A stretch of DNA of 64,000 bases, taken from contig DAOUBK010000094.1 of assembly GCA_034432635.1 (NCBI GenBank), forward strand, positions 62,001-126,000. Direction: 5' to 3'. This DNA is from Roseiflexus sp034432635. GTDB taxonomy: Bacteria > Chloroflexota > Chloroflexia > Chloroflexales > Roseiflexaceae. Positions within the stretch are counted from its first letter, which is position 1; each line of letters opens with the position of its first letter. A program made the translations under genes and the position numbers. Below the pieces are notes generated by a model. It was given only the letters and a program-made list of their open reading frames with translations, made no database searches and was not told the origin of the DNA. This document shows positions 53,369-61,925 of the stretch, in pieces.

Positions 53369-53377
53369 ATTATAACA
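53369..53377 (-). promoter_or_regulatory. Extended -10 promoter of the acyl-CoA dehydrogenase gene
   Basis: TGT-TATAAT on the minus strand, followed by a run of A, about 35 bases before the start codon. Confidence 0.5.
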
Positions 53378-53430
53378 CGTTGCAGCATGGATGCAGGCGC
53401 AGATACTGCATACGGCGCGCTCTTTTGCTG

Positions 53431-53460
53431 TTGACCGCACTGCGATGTACAGGGTATGAT
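53431..53460 (+). promoter_or_regulatory. Promoter of copA
   Basis: TTGACC (53431-53436), an 18-base spacer and TATGAT (53455-53460), about 42 bases before the start at 53503. I see no clear CueR- or CsoR-type operator palindrome. Confidence 0.55.
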
Positions 53461-53502
53461 AGATGTTCAATCAGATTTGTTGACAAAATGAGGATCGATA
53501 AT

Positions 53503-56154
53503 ATGGCCGATCAACAGATTCATCTTGCAGTCACCGGCATGACCTGTGCATCATGTTCCGGTCGCGTCGCCAAGGCATTGCAGAAGGTTCCGGGCGTGAT
53601 CAAAGCGCACGTCAACCTGGCAAGCGAACAGGCAGAGATCCATTTCGACGCCGTACAGACGACGCCGGAACGATTGGTGGCAGCGGTCGAACAGGCTGGC
53701 TATGGTGTGATTACCGAGCGTATCGAAATACCGGTGACCGGCTTGACATGTGCCTCGTGTGCGGCGCGGATCGAGAAGGCACTGCGCAGGGTTCCCGGTG
53801 TGATTGAAGCGACAGTCAATCTTGCGAATGAACGTGCAACGGTGCTGTTCTCGCCGTCTGATGCGGGATGGAGCGACTTGGTTGCCGCCATCGAACGCGC
53901 TGGCTACGGTGTCATCGACCAACGTGGCACAGCCGCTGACGGTGAAGACGGCGAAGCGGCAGCACGCGCACGTGAACTGGCGCTGCGTCGCCGCACGCTT
54001 ACGGTTGCGGCGGTATTGACCACCCCGCTCTTCCTGCTTTCAATGGGGCGCGATTTTGGACTGATCGCTCCCTGGTTGATTGGCGCGGGCGCGGAAATGG
54101 CACGCTCAATGAGCGGACCGATCCACGCTATGATGGAACACATCCCCGCGCGCGACGATCTGCTCAACTGGTTGTTTCTCTTCCTTGCCACACCGGTGCA
54201 GTTCTACGCCGGGCGCGATTTCTATGTCCATGCGTGGAAGGCGTTGAAGAACCGCACCGCAACGATGGACACCCTGATCGCAGTCGGTTCGTCGGCGGCA
54301 TACTTCTACAGCCTGGCGCTGATGCTCACCGGTCTGGCGGGTCATGTCTACTTCGAGACAGCAGCCGTCATCATCACCCTGATCCTGGTCGGTAAATACC
54401 TGGAAGCGCGGGCAAAGAGTCAGACCGGTGCAGCAATCAGAGCACTGATCGGGTTGCAGCCAAAGACAGCGCGCGTGGTACGTGGCGGACAGGAGGTGGA
54501 CATCCCTGCCGCCGATGTACGTCGCGGCGAGATTGTGATCGTGCGTCCCGGCGAGAAGATACCGGTCGATGGCATTGTCATTTCCGGCACGTCTGCCGTC
54601 GATGAGAGTATGATCACCGGCGAGAGCATGCCGGTGGAAAAACACGAGGGCGATACCGTTATCGGCGCGACGCTGAATCGTAGCGGGAGTTTCCAGATGC
54701 GCGCGACGCGCGTCGGCAGAGAGACGGCGCTGGCGCAGATTATTGCACTGGTGCAGCAGGCGCAGGGAAGTCGCGCGCCGGTGCAACGCCTGGTCGATCA
54801 GGTGTCTGCCGTCTTTGTGCCCATTGTCCTCGTGATTGCGCTGGTCACATTTCTCGCCTGGTTCTTCGTCGGTGGAACGGGCTTCACCCAGGCGATGATC
54901 TTTGCCGTGGCAGTGCTGGTGATCGCCTGTCCCTGTGCGCTGGGACTGGCAACGCCGACCGCGATTATGGTGGGGGTGGGAACAGGCGCCGCACACGGCA
55001 TTCTGATCAAGAATGCCGAAGGCCTGGAACGCGCCGGGAAGGTGCAGACGGTTGCGCTCGATAAAACCGGCACAGTGACGGTCGGCAAGCCATCAGTCAC
55101 CGACATCGTTCCACTTTCGGTTGCGACAGTCGCCGACAACGCACCGGCACTCCGATTGAATGCGACCGATCATCAGGAAACGCTGCGTCCGGTTCTGCTC
55201 GACAATAGCACAGACTCTGCTTCATCCACCGTCAATGGCGAACCTCTTCCTCCAGACGATGTGCAGCGCAACGATCTGCTGCGTTGGGCGGCAAGCGCCG
55301 AGGCGCGCAGCGAACATCCACTTGGCGAGGCGCTCGTTCGTGCAGCACGGGAAGCCGGTATCCCGCTGGCTCCACCCCAGCGCTTCGAAGCCGTTGCCGG
55401 TCAGGGAGTGATTGCCACCATCGAAGGGCACAACGTGGCAGTCGGTAACCTGGCGCTTATGCGCGAATGCGGCATCGATCCATCGCCTCTCGATGGCGAC
55501 GTGACACGCCTGCAAAACGAGGGAAAAACCGTTATGCTCGTTGCCATCGATGGCGCGGTACAGGGGGTCATCGCCGTCGCCGACACGATCAAGCCGACCT
55601 CGCGTGCAGCGGTCGGGGCATTGCGCCGTCAGGGGATTGACGTGTGGCTGCTGACCGGCGACAATCGCCGGACGGCAGAAGCGATTGCTCGTCAGGCGGG
55701 CATCGATCCGTCGCGGATCTACGCCGAGGTGCGCCCGGAAGACAAGGCGCGCATCGTTTATGAATTACAGCACAGATCGGAAGGACGTCGAATAGTAGCG
55801 ATGGTTGGTGATGGCATCAACGATGCACCGGCGCTGGCGCAGGCTGATGTTGGCATTGCGATCGGCAGCGGCGCCGATGTGGCAATGGAGACTGCTGACA
55901 TCACCCTCATGCACGGTGATCTGCGTGGTGTAGCGCAGGCAATCGATCTCAGCAAACGCACCCTGCATACTATTCGCTGGAATCTGTTCTGGGCGTTCAT
56001 TTATAACATCGCCCTGATCCCAATTGCTGCCGGCGCACTCTATCCGCTGACCGGGTGGCAACTGAGTCCAATGCTGGCTGCGGCAGCCATGGCATGCAGT
56101 TCGGTCTTCGTGGTGACGAACTCACTCAGGCTGCGGCAGGCGTTGGGGGCATGA
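53503..56154 (+). CDS. copA: Copper-exporting P1B-type ATPase
   Basis: ATP-driven Cu(I) export across the membrane. From ATG 53503 (AGGA 8 bases upstream) it has 883 residues. Two N-terminal heavy-metal domains carry CxxC motifs, TGMTCASC (C15, C18) and TGLTCASC (C83, C86). Eight membrane helices are expected. The ion-site motif CPC is at 476-478 and the phosphorylated aspartate D520 is in DKTGTVTVGKP. GDGINDAP is at 769-776, and SEHPLGEALV holds the nucleotide-domain His-Pro. An insert of about 50 residues (ALRLNATDHQETLRPVLLDN region) between DKTGT and the HP motif is longer than usual. No CsoR, CueR or copper chaperone gene is adjacent. Confidence 0.94.
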   Translation: MADQQIHLAVTGMTCASCSGRVAKALQKVPGVIKAHVNLASEQAEIHFDAVQTTPERLVAAVEQAGYGVITERIEIPVTGLTCASCAARIEKALRRVPGVIEATVNLANERATVLFSPSDAGWSDLVAAIERAGYGVIDQRGTAADGEDGEAAARARELALRRRTLTVAAVLTTPLFLLSMGRDFGLIAPWLIGAGAEMARSMSGPIHAMMEHIPARDDLLNWLFLFLATPVQFYAGRDFYVHAWKALKNRTATMDTLIAVGSSAAYFYSLALMLTGLAGHVYFETAAVIITLILVGKYLEARAKSQTGAAIRALIGLQPKTARVVRGGQEVDIPAADVRRGEIVIVRPGEKIPVDGIVISGTSAVDESMITGESMPVEKHEGDTVIGATLNRSGSFQMRATRVGRETALAQIIALVQQAQGSRAPVQRLVDQVSAVFVPIVLVIALVTFLAWFFVGGTGFTQAMIFAVAVLVIACPCALGLATPTAIMVGVGTGAAHGILIKNAEGLERAGKVQTVALDKTGTVTVGKPSVTDIVPLSVATVADNAPALRLNATDHQETLRPVLLDNSTDSASSTVNGEPLPPDDVQRNDLLRWAASAEARSEHPLGEALVRAAREAGIPLAPPQRFEAVAGQGVIATIEGHNVAVGNLALMRECGIDPSPLDGDVTRLQNEGKTVMLVAIDGAVQGVIAVADTIKPTSRAAVGALRRQGIDVWLLTGDNRRTAEAIARQAGIDPSRIYAEVRPEDKARIVYELQHRSEGRRIVAMVGDGINDAPALAQADVGIAIGSGADVAMETADITLMHGDLRGVAQAIDLSKRTLHTIRWNLFWAFIYNIALIPIAAGALYPLTGWQLSPMLAAAAMACSSVFVVTNSLRLRQALGA

Positions 56155-56396
56155 GGATTGCACATTTCGGCATGCGACAGCACAGGATCGCCGGGCAACT
56201 GCAAACGTTCGCTGCAATTCAGTTCGACACGGGTCGGTGAGGATCGCCGAGGAGGGAGAGAGTTGGCCGCAATTTATTGCGGCACGGGTTAGCCCGGCAC
56301 CGCTTCGGTCACCGTCAGGGCGGCACGGGGCGGCGCCGGTCCACGAGTCTACCGACATAAACGTCGGTCCAGGTCGAGAACGAAGAAAGATACAGA
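56155..56396. repeat. Intergenic cluster of hairpins, REP-like
   Basis: Between copA and the NUDIX gene lie three small inverted repeats: GCCGCAA-TTTA-TTGCGGC (56266-56283), CGGG-TTAG-CCCG right after it, and ACCGAC-ATAAAC-GTCGGT (56351-56368). The density suggests a dispersed repeat element or a copA terminator region. No gene is supported. Confidence 0.45.
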
Positions 56397-56885
56397 TTGA
56401 CACGCAACCCGGAATCTCTCATTCACCATAAACTAATCCATGCCGTTGGCGCAGTCGCCTATCGGTATGACGCGTGTCATCGTCTTCAGATCCTGCTGAT
56501 CAAGAAACGTCAGGGCTACTGGACGCTACCGAAGGGTAAGGTCTATCAGGCTGAAGACGGTGTTTCCGCATTGCAGCGTGAGCTCTACGAAGAGACCGGT
56601 CTGACCGGCATTATCGAAGAGCCTGTGGTGCGGGTGATGTATATCACACCACGACGACGGTTGCCACGCCGCAAAATTGTGACATACTATCTCGTGCAGG
56701 TGGCGCCGGATGCCATCGCCACACCGGGGGGGAGGGAATCTGGCGAGTCGATCGAGCGCGTGCGCTGGGTTACTCTCGCTGCAGCCCTCCAACGAGCGAA
56801 GCGCAAGTGTATTCGTGACATCATCGCCGCCGCACGCAAAGTGCTGCGCAGGCGACAGCAGGATCATAGGGTAGCAGATCGATGA
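56397..56885 (+). CDS. NUDIX hydrolase
   Basis: A 162-residue protein with a complete NUDIX box, GKVYQAEDGVSALQRELYE followed by ETGL, with metal ligands in RELYEE (R61-E66). The basic C-terminus (RKVLRRRQQDHR) is unusual. Family members hydrolyse nucleoside diphosphates linked to another moiety; the substrate is not shown. No ATG is available in frame before the domain, so a TTG start at 56397 is assumed. The stop overlaps the ruvA ATG (ATGA), so the two are co-translated. Confidence 0.85.
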   Translation: MTRNPESLIHHKLIHAVGAVAYRYDACHRLQILLIKKRQGYWTLPKGKVYQAEDGVSALQRELYEETGLTGIIEEPVVRVMYITPRRRLPRRKIVTYYLVQVAPDAIATPGGRESGESIERVRWVTLAAALQRAKRKCIRDIIAAARKVLRRRQQDHRVADR

Positions 56886-57475
56886 TTGCGTCGATTCGTG
56901 GCATACTCGTCGTAGTGGCAGCCGATCATGTCGTTGTGGAGACCGGCGGCATCGGATGGTTGATCTTCGCACCGCGCCCGGTGATCGCTGCACTAGGTGA
57001 CATCGGCGCTACGGTACGCCTGTTTACCTGCCTGCTGGTGCGCGAAGATTCGCTCACCCTCTACGGTTTTGAGACCGCCGAACAACGCCAGTTATTCGAG
57101 ACACTGCTCAGTGTAACCGGCGTCGGTCCACAGGCGGCGCTGAACCTCCTCTCGTCGGGAACCATCGATGAACTACGGCTGGCAATTGCAACCGGCGATG
57201 TGGCGCGACTGGCGCGCACGCCGCGGATCGGCAGGAAACTCGCAGAGCGGCTGGTATTGGAACTGAAAGGCAAACTTGATATCAAGGGATTACCGGCCGG
57301 CGCCGCAGTCACCCCGGCAGTCGCGGCAGTGAATGCCGAGTTGAGCGAGATGCTGGTCAGCCTGGGATTTACCGGCGCGGAAGCGGCAGCCGCGATTGCA
57401 GCCCTCCCATCGGACGCCCCTCTCGATCTCGAGGAGCGTCTGCGACTGGCATTGCGCTATTTTGGCGCCCCGTGA
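56882..57475 (+). CDS. ruvA: Holliday junction DNA helicase subunit RuvA
   Basis: Binds Holliday junctions and loads RuvB for branch migration. The 197 residues show the N-terminal OB domain (MIASIRGILVVVAADHVVVE and LTLYGFETAEQRQLFETLL), the helix-hairpin-helix domain (TGVGPQAALNLLS, then TPRIGRKLAERLVLELKGKL) and the C-terminal RuvB-binding domain (EMLVSLGFTGAEAAAAI). No ruvB or ruvC lies next to it. Confidence 0.96.
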   Translation: MIASIRGILVVVAADHVVVETGGIGWLIFAPRPVIAALGDIGATVRLFTCLLVREDSLTLYGFETAEQRQLFETLLSVTGVGPQAALNLLSSGTIDELRLAIATGDVARLARTPRIGRKLAERLVLELKGKLDIKGLPAGAAVTPAVAAVNAELSEMLVSLGFTGAEAAAAIAALPSDAPLDLEERLRLALRYFGAP

Positions 57476-57637
57476 TCTGTACACCCCCCGGATGACACGA
57501 TGTCATCGTATGATGCAGGACTGGAGCAGGATTGACCTTCCTTCCGGCGTTCGTTACAATACTCGATTGAGTAACGAAGCGCAACAGTGTACACAAAATC
57601 CAGAGCAGACGTTCGTTACTCCACTACGAGCACTGCA

Positions 57638-60600
57638 ATGAATATGGCAGATCCCCCGCAATCAGCGCACGTCGTACGGCGCATCGTACTCAGTTTTACG
57701 CTTACGATTAGTCTGATCGGTGTCATTGCGCTGGTCTCTTACGGCTGGACGCAACTCCTCCTTGCTGCCGAACGGGAGCGTGTGAGTCTGATCGTCGCCA
57801 TTGAGCACCAACTTTCGCTTGTTCAGCGCATCGCGCTTCTGGCTGAACACCTGGCGGAAACATCCGACACCGGATCGGTTGCACAGGCGCGCACCGATCT
57901 GCAAGCAGCAATCGATGCGATGACGCAGCAGCACCAGGATTTACTCCGTGCCGTTACATCGCTGCCGCCTGACGATCCACACGCACAGGCGATCCGCCGT
58001 CTCTATTTCGATCCGCCGGCGTCGCTCGATGCGCGCGTGCAGGAGTACTTAAAGCATGCACAGCGATTGCATGACGATCAGGATCCACAACCTTCCGATC
58101 GGCGGGCAATCCAACAGGCAGCGCTGAACGATCTGCCGCCTCTCTTCGATACAATAGCCCGTCTGTACAACGACGAGTGGCGCGCCCTTCTGTCTACTAT
58201 GGACACCATGCACACGGTGTTTCTTGGCGTCGTGCTGGTGGTGCTGGCACTGGAAGGAACATTCACCGTGCGTCCGATGGTGCGGCAGACGCAGCAGTAC
58301 ATCGCGCAGCGCGACGAAAGTGAAGCGCGCCTGCGCGCGCGCGAAAAAGTGACGCGCGCCCTTTACGATATAACCTCCACCACCCAGATGGATCATCTGC
58401 AAAAGGTGCAGGCGCTGCTCGCCACGGGATGCGACTACTTCCGTATGACCACCGGCATGCTCACCCGGATCGACGGCGAGGAACTGGAAGTCGTTGCAGC
58501 GCATCAACCTCCTGAGCATCTGGCGCCCGGTCAGCGCTTTGCACGCGCCGATAGTTACTGCACTGCAGTCATGGAGTCCTGCACGCCGGTTGGCATCGAG
58601 CGCGCCGGGCAATCTGCGTGGCGTGATCATCGCTGCTATGCGCTTCACCGCATAGAAGCATATATTGGCGCACCGGTACGGATACGGGGCACGACAATCG
58701 GCACACTCTGTTTTGCCAGTGCCGTGCCCCGTCAGACGCCGTTCACGGATGGAGACTACGATCTGATTCGCCTGATGGCGCAATGGATCGGCAGCGAACA
58801 CGACCGCCTGCAGACCGAAGCGGCGCTGCGTGAGAGTGAAGAACGCTTCGCCCTGCTTGCGAGCGTCACCACCGAAGGGGTGATCATCAGCGAGCAGGGG
58901 ATTATTGTGGATGCGAACGCTGCTGTCAGCACACTCCTCGGTTGCCCGCTCGAACAACTGCGCGGCAGATCGGTGTTCGAGTTCACAACTCCCGAAGGAC
59001 GAGAAAAAGTTGCCCATGCGCTTGCCACCGGCTATGACCGCCCCTATGAGGTGCTCGCCCGCCGCAGTGACGGCGCCTTCTTTCCTGCTGAGGTAACCGG
59101 ACGGAACATCCCCTACCACGGACGGACGGCGCGCGTGACGACCATTCGGGATATGTCGCGTCAGCGTCTGGCAGAAGCCGCTCTGCGCACCAGTGAAGAA
59201 CGCTTCCGCCAGTTAGCCGAGAATGTCAACCAGGTCTTCTGGATCGGCACCCCGTTGCTCGATCAGGTGCTGTATGTCAACCCGGCGTATGAACGCATCT
59301 GGGGGCAATCGTGCGACAGCCTGTACGCTCGACCGACGTTGCTGCTCGAGACGATTGTTCCAGAGGATCGTGAGCGCGTTCTTGCCCTCCACAATACAGA
59401 ATATCATCGTGGATACAGCATCGAGTTCCAGATCCAGCGGAACGATGGACAGCGGCGCTGGATTCTGACACGCACCTTCCCGGTCATGAACGACTTCGGG
59501 ATGGTCTACCGTATCGCCGCCATCGCAGAGGATGTGACCGCCCGTAAACAGGCAGAGGAAGAACTGCGCACCGCGATGGCGGCGCTCGAAGCGCAGTACC
59601 TCGCAGCCGATCGCGCCCAGAGCGAGATGCGCGCGATCCTCGACGCCTCCAGCGAAGCAATTGCGCTGCTGGCGCCGGACGGCACGTTCCTGACGGTCAA
59701 TCGCTGTTTTTTCGACATGTTCGGCACAACCGCAGAACAGGCGCTCGGACATCGCCTGTCGGACATGCACGCTGCCATCCGATGGATCTTTGACGACGCC
59801 GATGAATTGTACGCGCGCATGCTCCACGCTCTTCAGGACACACAAACCATCTTCCGCGAACGGGTGTCGCAGCGCAAACCCCAGCAGCGTGAACTGATCA
59901 TCTTTTCTTCGCCGGTTTGGACTGCTAACCAAACCCACCTCGGGCGGCTCTACATCTTTCGCGATGTCACCCACGAACGCGATGTCGAACGGATGAAATC
60001 CGAATTCGTGGCGATGGTATCGCACGAGTTGCGCACACCGCTGACCTCGATCAAAGGGTATGTGGACATGCTGCTCGACGGCGATGCCGGACCACTCGCC
60101 GATGAGCATCAGGAACTCCTGCGCATTGTCAAATCGAACGCCGACCGGTTGCTGCTGCTGATCAACGATCTGCTCGACATGTCGCAGATCGAAGCAGGAA
60201 AACTGTCACTCCATCGCACCCCGCTCGATCTCCGCCCCCTCATCCAGCAGGTCGCCGCCACATTGCGACCACATCTCGAGGCGAAGCGGCAACGCCTGAC
60301 CCTCGACCTGCCGGAGACGCCACTGGGTGGTTTAGCCCCTCTCATCGCAGGCGACGCGGCGCGTCTGCATCAGATTCTGGTCAACCTTCTCTCGAACGCA
60401 ATCAAGTATACTCCCCAAAACGGCGAGATTACGATCCGCCTGACGAAAGAACCACCCTGGCTGTGCATCACCGTCCAGGATACCGGTATCGGCATGACAT
60501 TCGAGGAACAGGAGCATATTTTCGACCGCTTCTATCGTGCGCGCAACCGCACCACCCGTGAAACCGGCGGAACGGGGCTCGGTCTGGCAATTACCCGCTC

Positions 60601-60775
60601 ACTGGTCGAACTTCATGACGGACGGATTACCGTCGAAAGCAAGCCGGGTCAGGGTTCGACATTTCGTGTCTATGTTCCGCTGTTGGCGGATGCGGAGCAG
60701 CACGATAGCGCCCTGGCGATAGCCTGGACCAATGGCGAGGAGAAGAATGATGGAAGATCCGTTGATATGGGTTGA
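57638..60775 (+). CDS. Membrane GAF/PAS hybrid sensor histidine kinase
   Basis: A 1045-residue sensor kinase. It has a first membrane helix (SFTLTISLIGVIALVSYGW), a helical extracytoplasmic region of about 150 residues, and a second helix (VFLGVVLVVLALEGTFTV). Then follow a GAF domain (about 235-390), three PAS domains (about 400-780), the HisKA helix with H796 in AMVSHELRTPLTSIKGY, and HATPase_c (LVNLLSNAIKYTPQNG, VQDTGIGM, GGTGLGLAITRSLV). ATG 57638 is chosen over GTG 57587. It overlaps the next gene by 26 bases and most likely signals to its receiver domain. Confidence 0.92.
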   Translation: MNMADPPQSAHVVRRIVLSFTLTISLIGVIALVSYGWTQLLLAAERERVSLIVAIEHQLSLVQRIALLAEHLAETSDTGSVAQARTDLQAAIDAMTQQHQDLLRAVTSLPPDDPHAQAIRRLYFDPPASLDARVQEYLKHAQRLHDDQDPQPSDRRAIQQAALNDLPPLFDTIARLYNDEWRALLSTMDTMHTVFLGVVLVVLALEGTFTVRPMVRQTQQYIAQRDESEARLRAREKVTRALYDITSTTQMDHLQKVQALLATGCDYFRMTTGMLTRIDGEELEVVAAHQPPEHLAPGQRFARADSYCTAVMESCTPVGIERAGQSAWRDHRCYALHRIEAYIGAPVRIRGTTIGTLCFASAVPRQTPFTDGDYDLIRLMAQWIGSEHDRLQTEAALRESEERFALLASVTTEGVIISEQGIIVDANAAVSTLLGCPLEQLRGRSVFEFTTPEGREKVAHALATGYDRPYEVLARRSDGAFFPAEVTGRNIPYHGRTARVTTIRDMSRQRLAEAALRTSEERFRQLAENVNQVFWIGTPLLDQVLYVNPAYERIWGQSCDSLYARPTLLLETIVPEDRERVLALHNTEYHRGYSIEFQIQRNDGQRRWILTRTFPVMNDFGMVYRIAAIAEDVTARKQAEEELRTAMAALEAQYLAADRAQSEMRAILDASSEAIALLAPDGTFLTVNRCFFDMFGTTAEQALGHRLSDMHAAIRWIFDDADELYARMLHALQDTQTIFRERVSQRKPQQRELIIFSSPVWTANQTHLGRLYIFRDVTHERDVERMKSEFVAMVSHELRTPLTSIKGYVDMLLDGDAGPLADEHQELLRIVKSNADRLLLLINDLLDMSQIEAGKLSLHRTPLDLRPLIQQVAATLRPHLEAKRQRLTLDLPETPLGGLAPLIAGDAARLHQILVNLLSNAIKYTPQNGEITIRLTKEPPWLCITVQDTGIGMTFEEQEHIFDRFYRARNRTTRETGGTGLGLAITRSLVELHDGRITVESKPGQGSTFRVYVPLLADAEQHDSALAIAWTNGEEKNDGRSVDMG

Positions 60776-61925
60776 CACGAACGCGCAACCGGTGCGACGC
60801 ATCCTGGTGGTTGATGATGACCTGGACATTAATCGTCTGCTGCGCGTTCGCCTGGCTGCACGTGGGTATGAGGTGTCCACGGCTGCGAGCGGTGAGGAGG
60901 CGCTGGAACTGCTGACCGACGCGCCTGCCGATATTGTGTTTCTCGATATTTCCCTGCCCGGCATCAGCGGTTTGCAGACACTGGCGGAAGTGCGTCAGCG
61001 TGGACTGGATACTGCTGTCATTATGACCACCGCCTTCGGCTCGGAGCAGATCGCCGTCGAAGCGTTGCGCCAGGGCGCCAACGACTATTTGCGCAAACCG
61101 TTCGAGCCGGACGAGTTTCGTCGTGTACTGGAGCGCACTGTACAGCGGCTCGAACTCGAGCGTCAGAACCGCATGCTGCGCCAGCACCTCGAAGAGCATC
61201 ACCGCCGTTTGCGGAGCGAACTGGCGCGTGCCGCCGAGGTTCAGGAGCGGTTGTTGCCGCAAATGGCGCCAGCATTGGCCGGATTTCAACTTGCTGCTGA
61301 ATGCATTCCCGCCCGTGATGTCGGCGGCGACTTCTACGATTGGCAGCAACCTCAACCGCATCTGCTCAGTTTCTGGCTCTGTGATGTCATGGGAAAGGGG
61401 CTCGATGCTGCGCTCTTGATGGCAACGGTGCGCGCGGTTATGCGCGCAGTCGTACGCCATAGACCCCCTGCTGAGGCAATGCACTATGTGACACGTGCGC
61501 TCCTCGACGATCTGGTGCAATCAGGACGGTTCGTCACCCTCTTCCTGGCGCAACTTGATACCAGCAGCGGACACCTCGCTTCAATCGATGCCGGGCACGG
61601 GTTAGCCTTCGTGCGACGTGCGGATGGAACTGTCGAGACTCTCGATGACCAGCGTGGTTTGCCGCTTGGTGTGCTTCCTGATCAGCAGTATGCTCAGCGT
61701 GAAACGGTGCTCAGACCAGGTGACGCCCTGATCGTCTACAGCGATGGTCTGGTCGATGCACGTGTCGATCTCGATCTGACGCCGCACGTTCTGGCAAGTC
61801 AGCTCCACGGCGCAACCAGTGCTCTGGCAATGCTCGACCGCCTGGTGACCCTGCTGGCGCCGGTTCAGATACCGCCTGATGATATGACCCTGCTGGTGCT
61901 CTATCGGAAAATTACAGATGGCTAA
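60750..61925 (+). CDS. Response regulator with PP2C (RsbU/SpoIIE-type) phosphatase output
   Basis: A 391-residue protein: N-terminal receiver with phospho-acceptor D66 in IVFLDISLPG and lysine in YLRKPFEP, a coiled-coil linker (LERTVQRLELERQNRMLRQH), then a PPM/SpoIIE serine phosphatase domain with metal-binding motifs DVGGDFYDW, CDVMGKGLDAALLM, DAGHGLAF, YSDGLVDA and DDMTLLVL. It probably dephosphorylates an anti-sigma antagonist in a partner-switching pathway. GAGGAG lies 7 bases before ATG 60750, inside the end of the kinase gene. The stop overlaps the start of the BcsB-like gene. Confidence 0.92.
   Translation: MEDPLIWVDTNAQPVRRILVVDDDLDINRLLRVRLAARGYEVSTAASGEEALELLTDAPADIVFLDISLPGISGLQTLAEVRQRGLDTAVIMTTAFGSEQIAVEALRQGANDYLRKPFEPDEFRRVLERTVQRLELERQNRMLRQHLEEHHRRLRSELARAAEVQERLLPQMAPALAGFQLAAECIPARDVGGDFYDWQQPQPHLLSFWLCDVMGKGLDAALLMATVRAVMRAVVRHRPPAEAMHYVTRALLDDLVQSGRFVTLFLAQLDTSSGHLASIDAGHGLAFVRRADGTVETLDDQRGLPLGVLPDQQYAQRETVLRPGDALIVYSDGLVDARVDLDLTPHVLASQLHGATSALAMLDRLVTLLAPVQIPPDDMTLLVLYRKITDG

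Noticed and set aside
53065..53502. A 146-codon N-terminal extension of copA
   Set aside because: It overlaps the divergent acyl-CoA dehydrogenase gene and the copA promoter; AGGA before ATG 53503 supports the shorter form.
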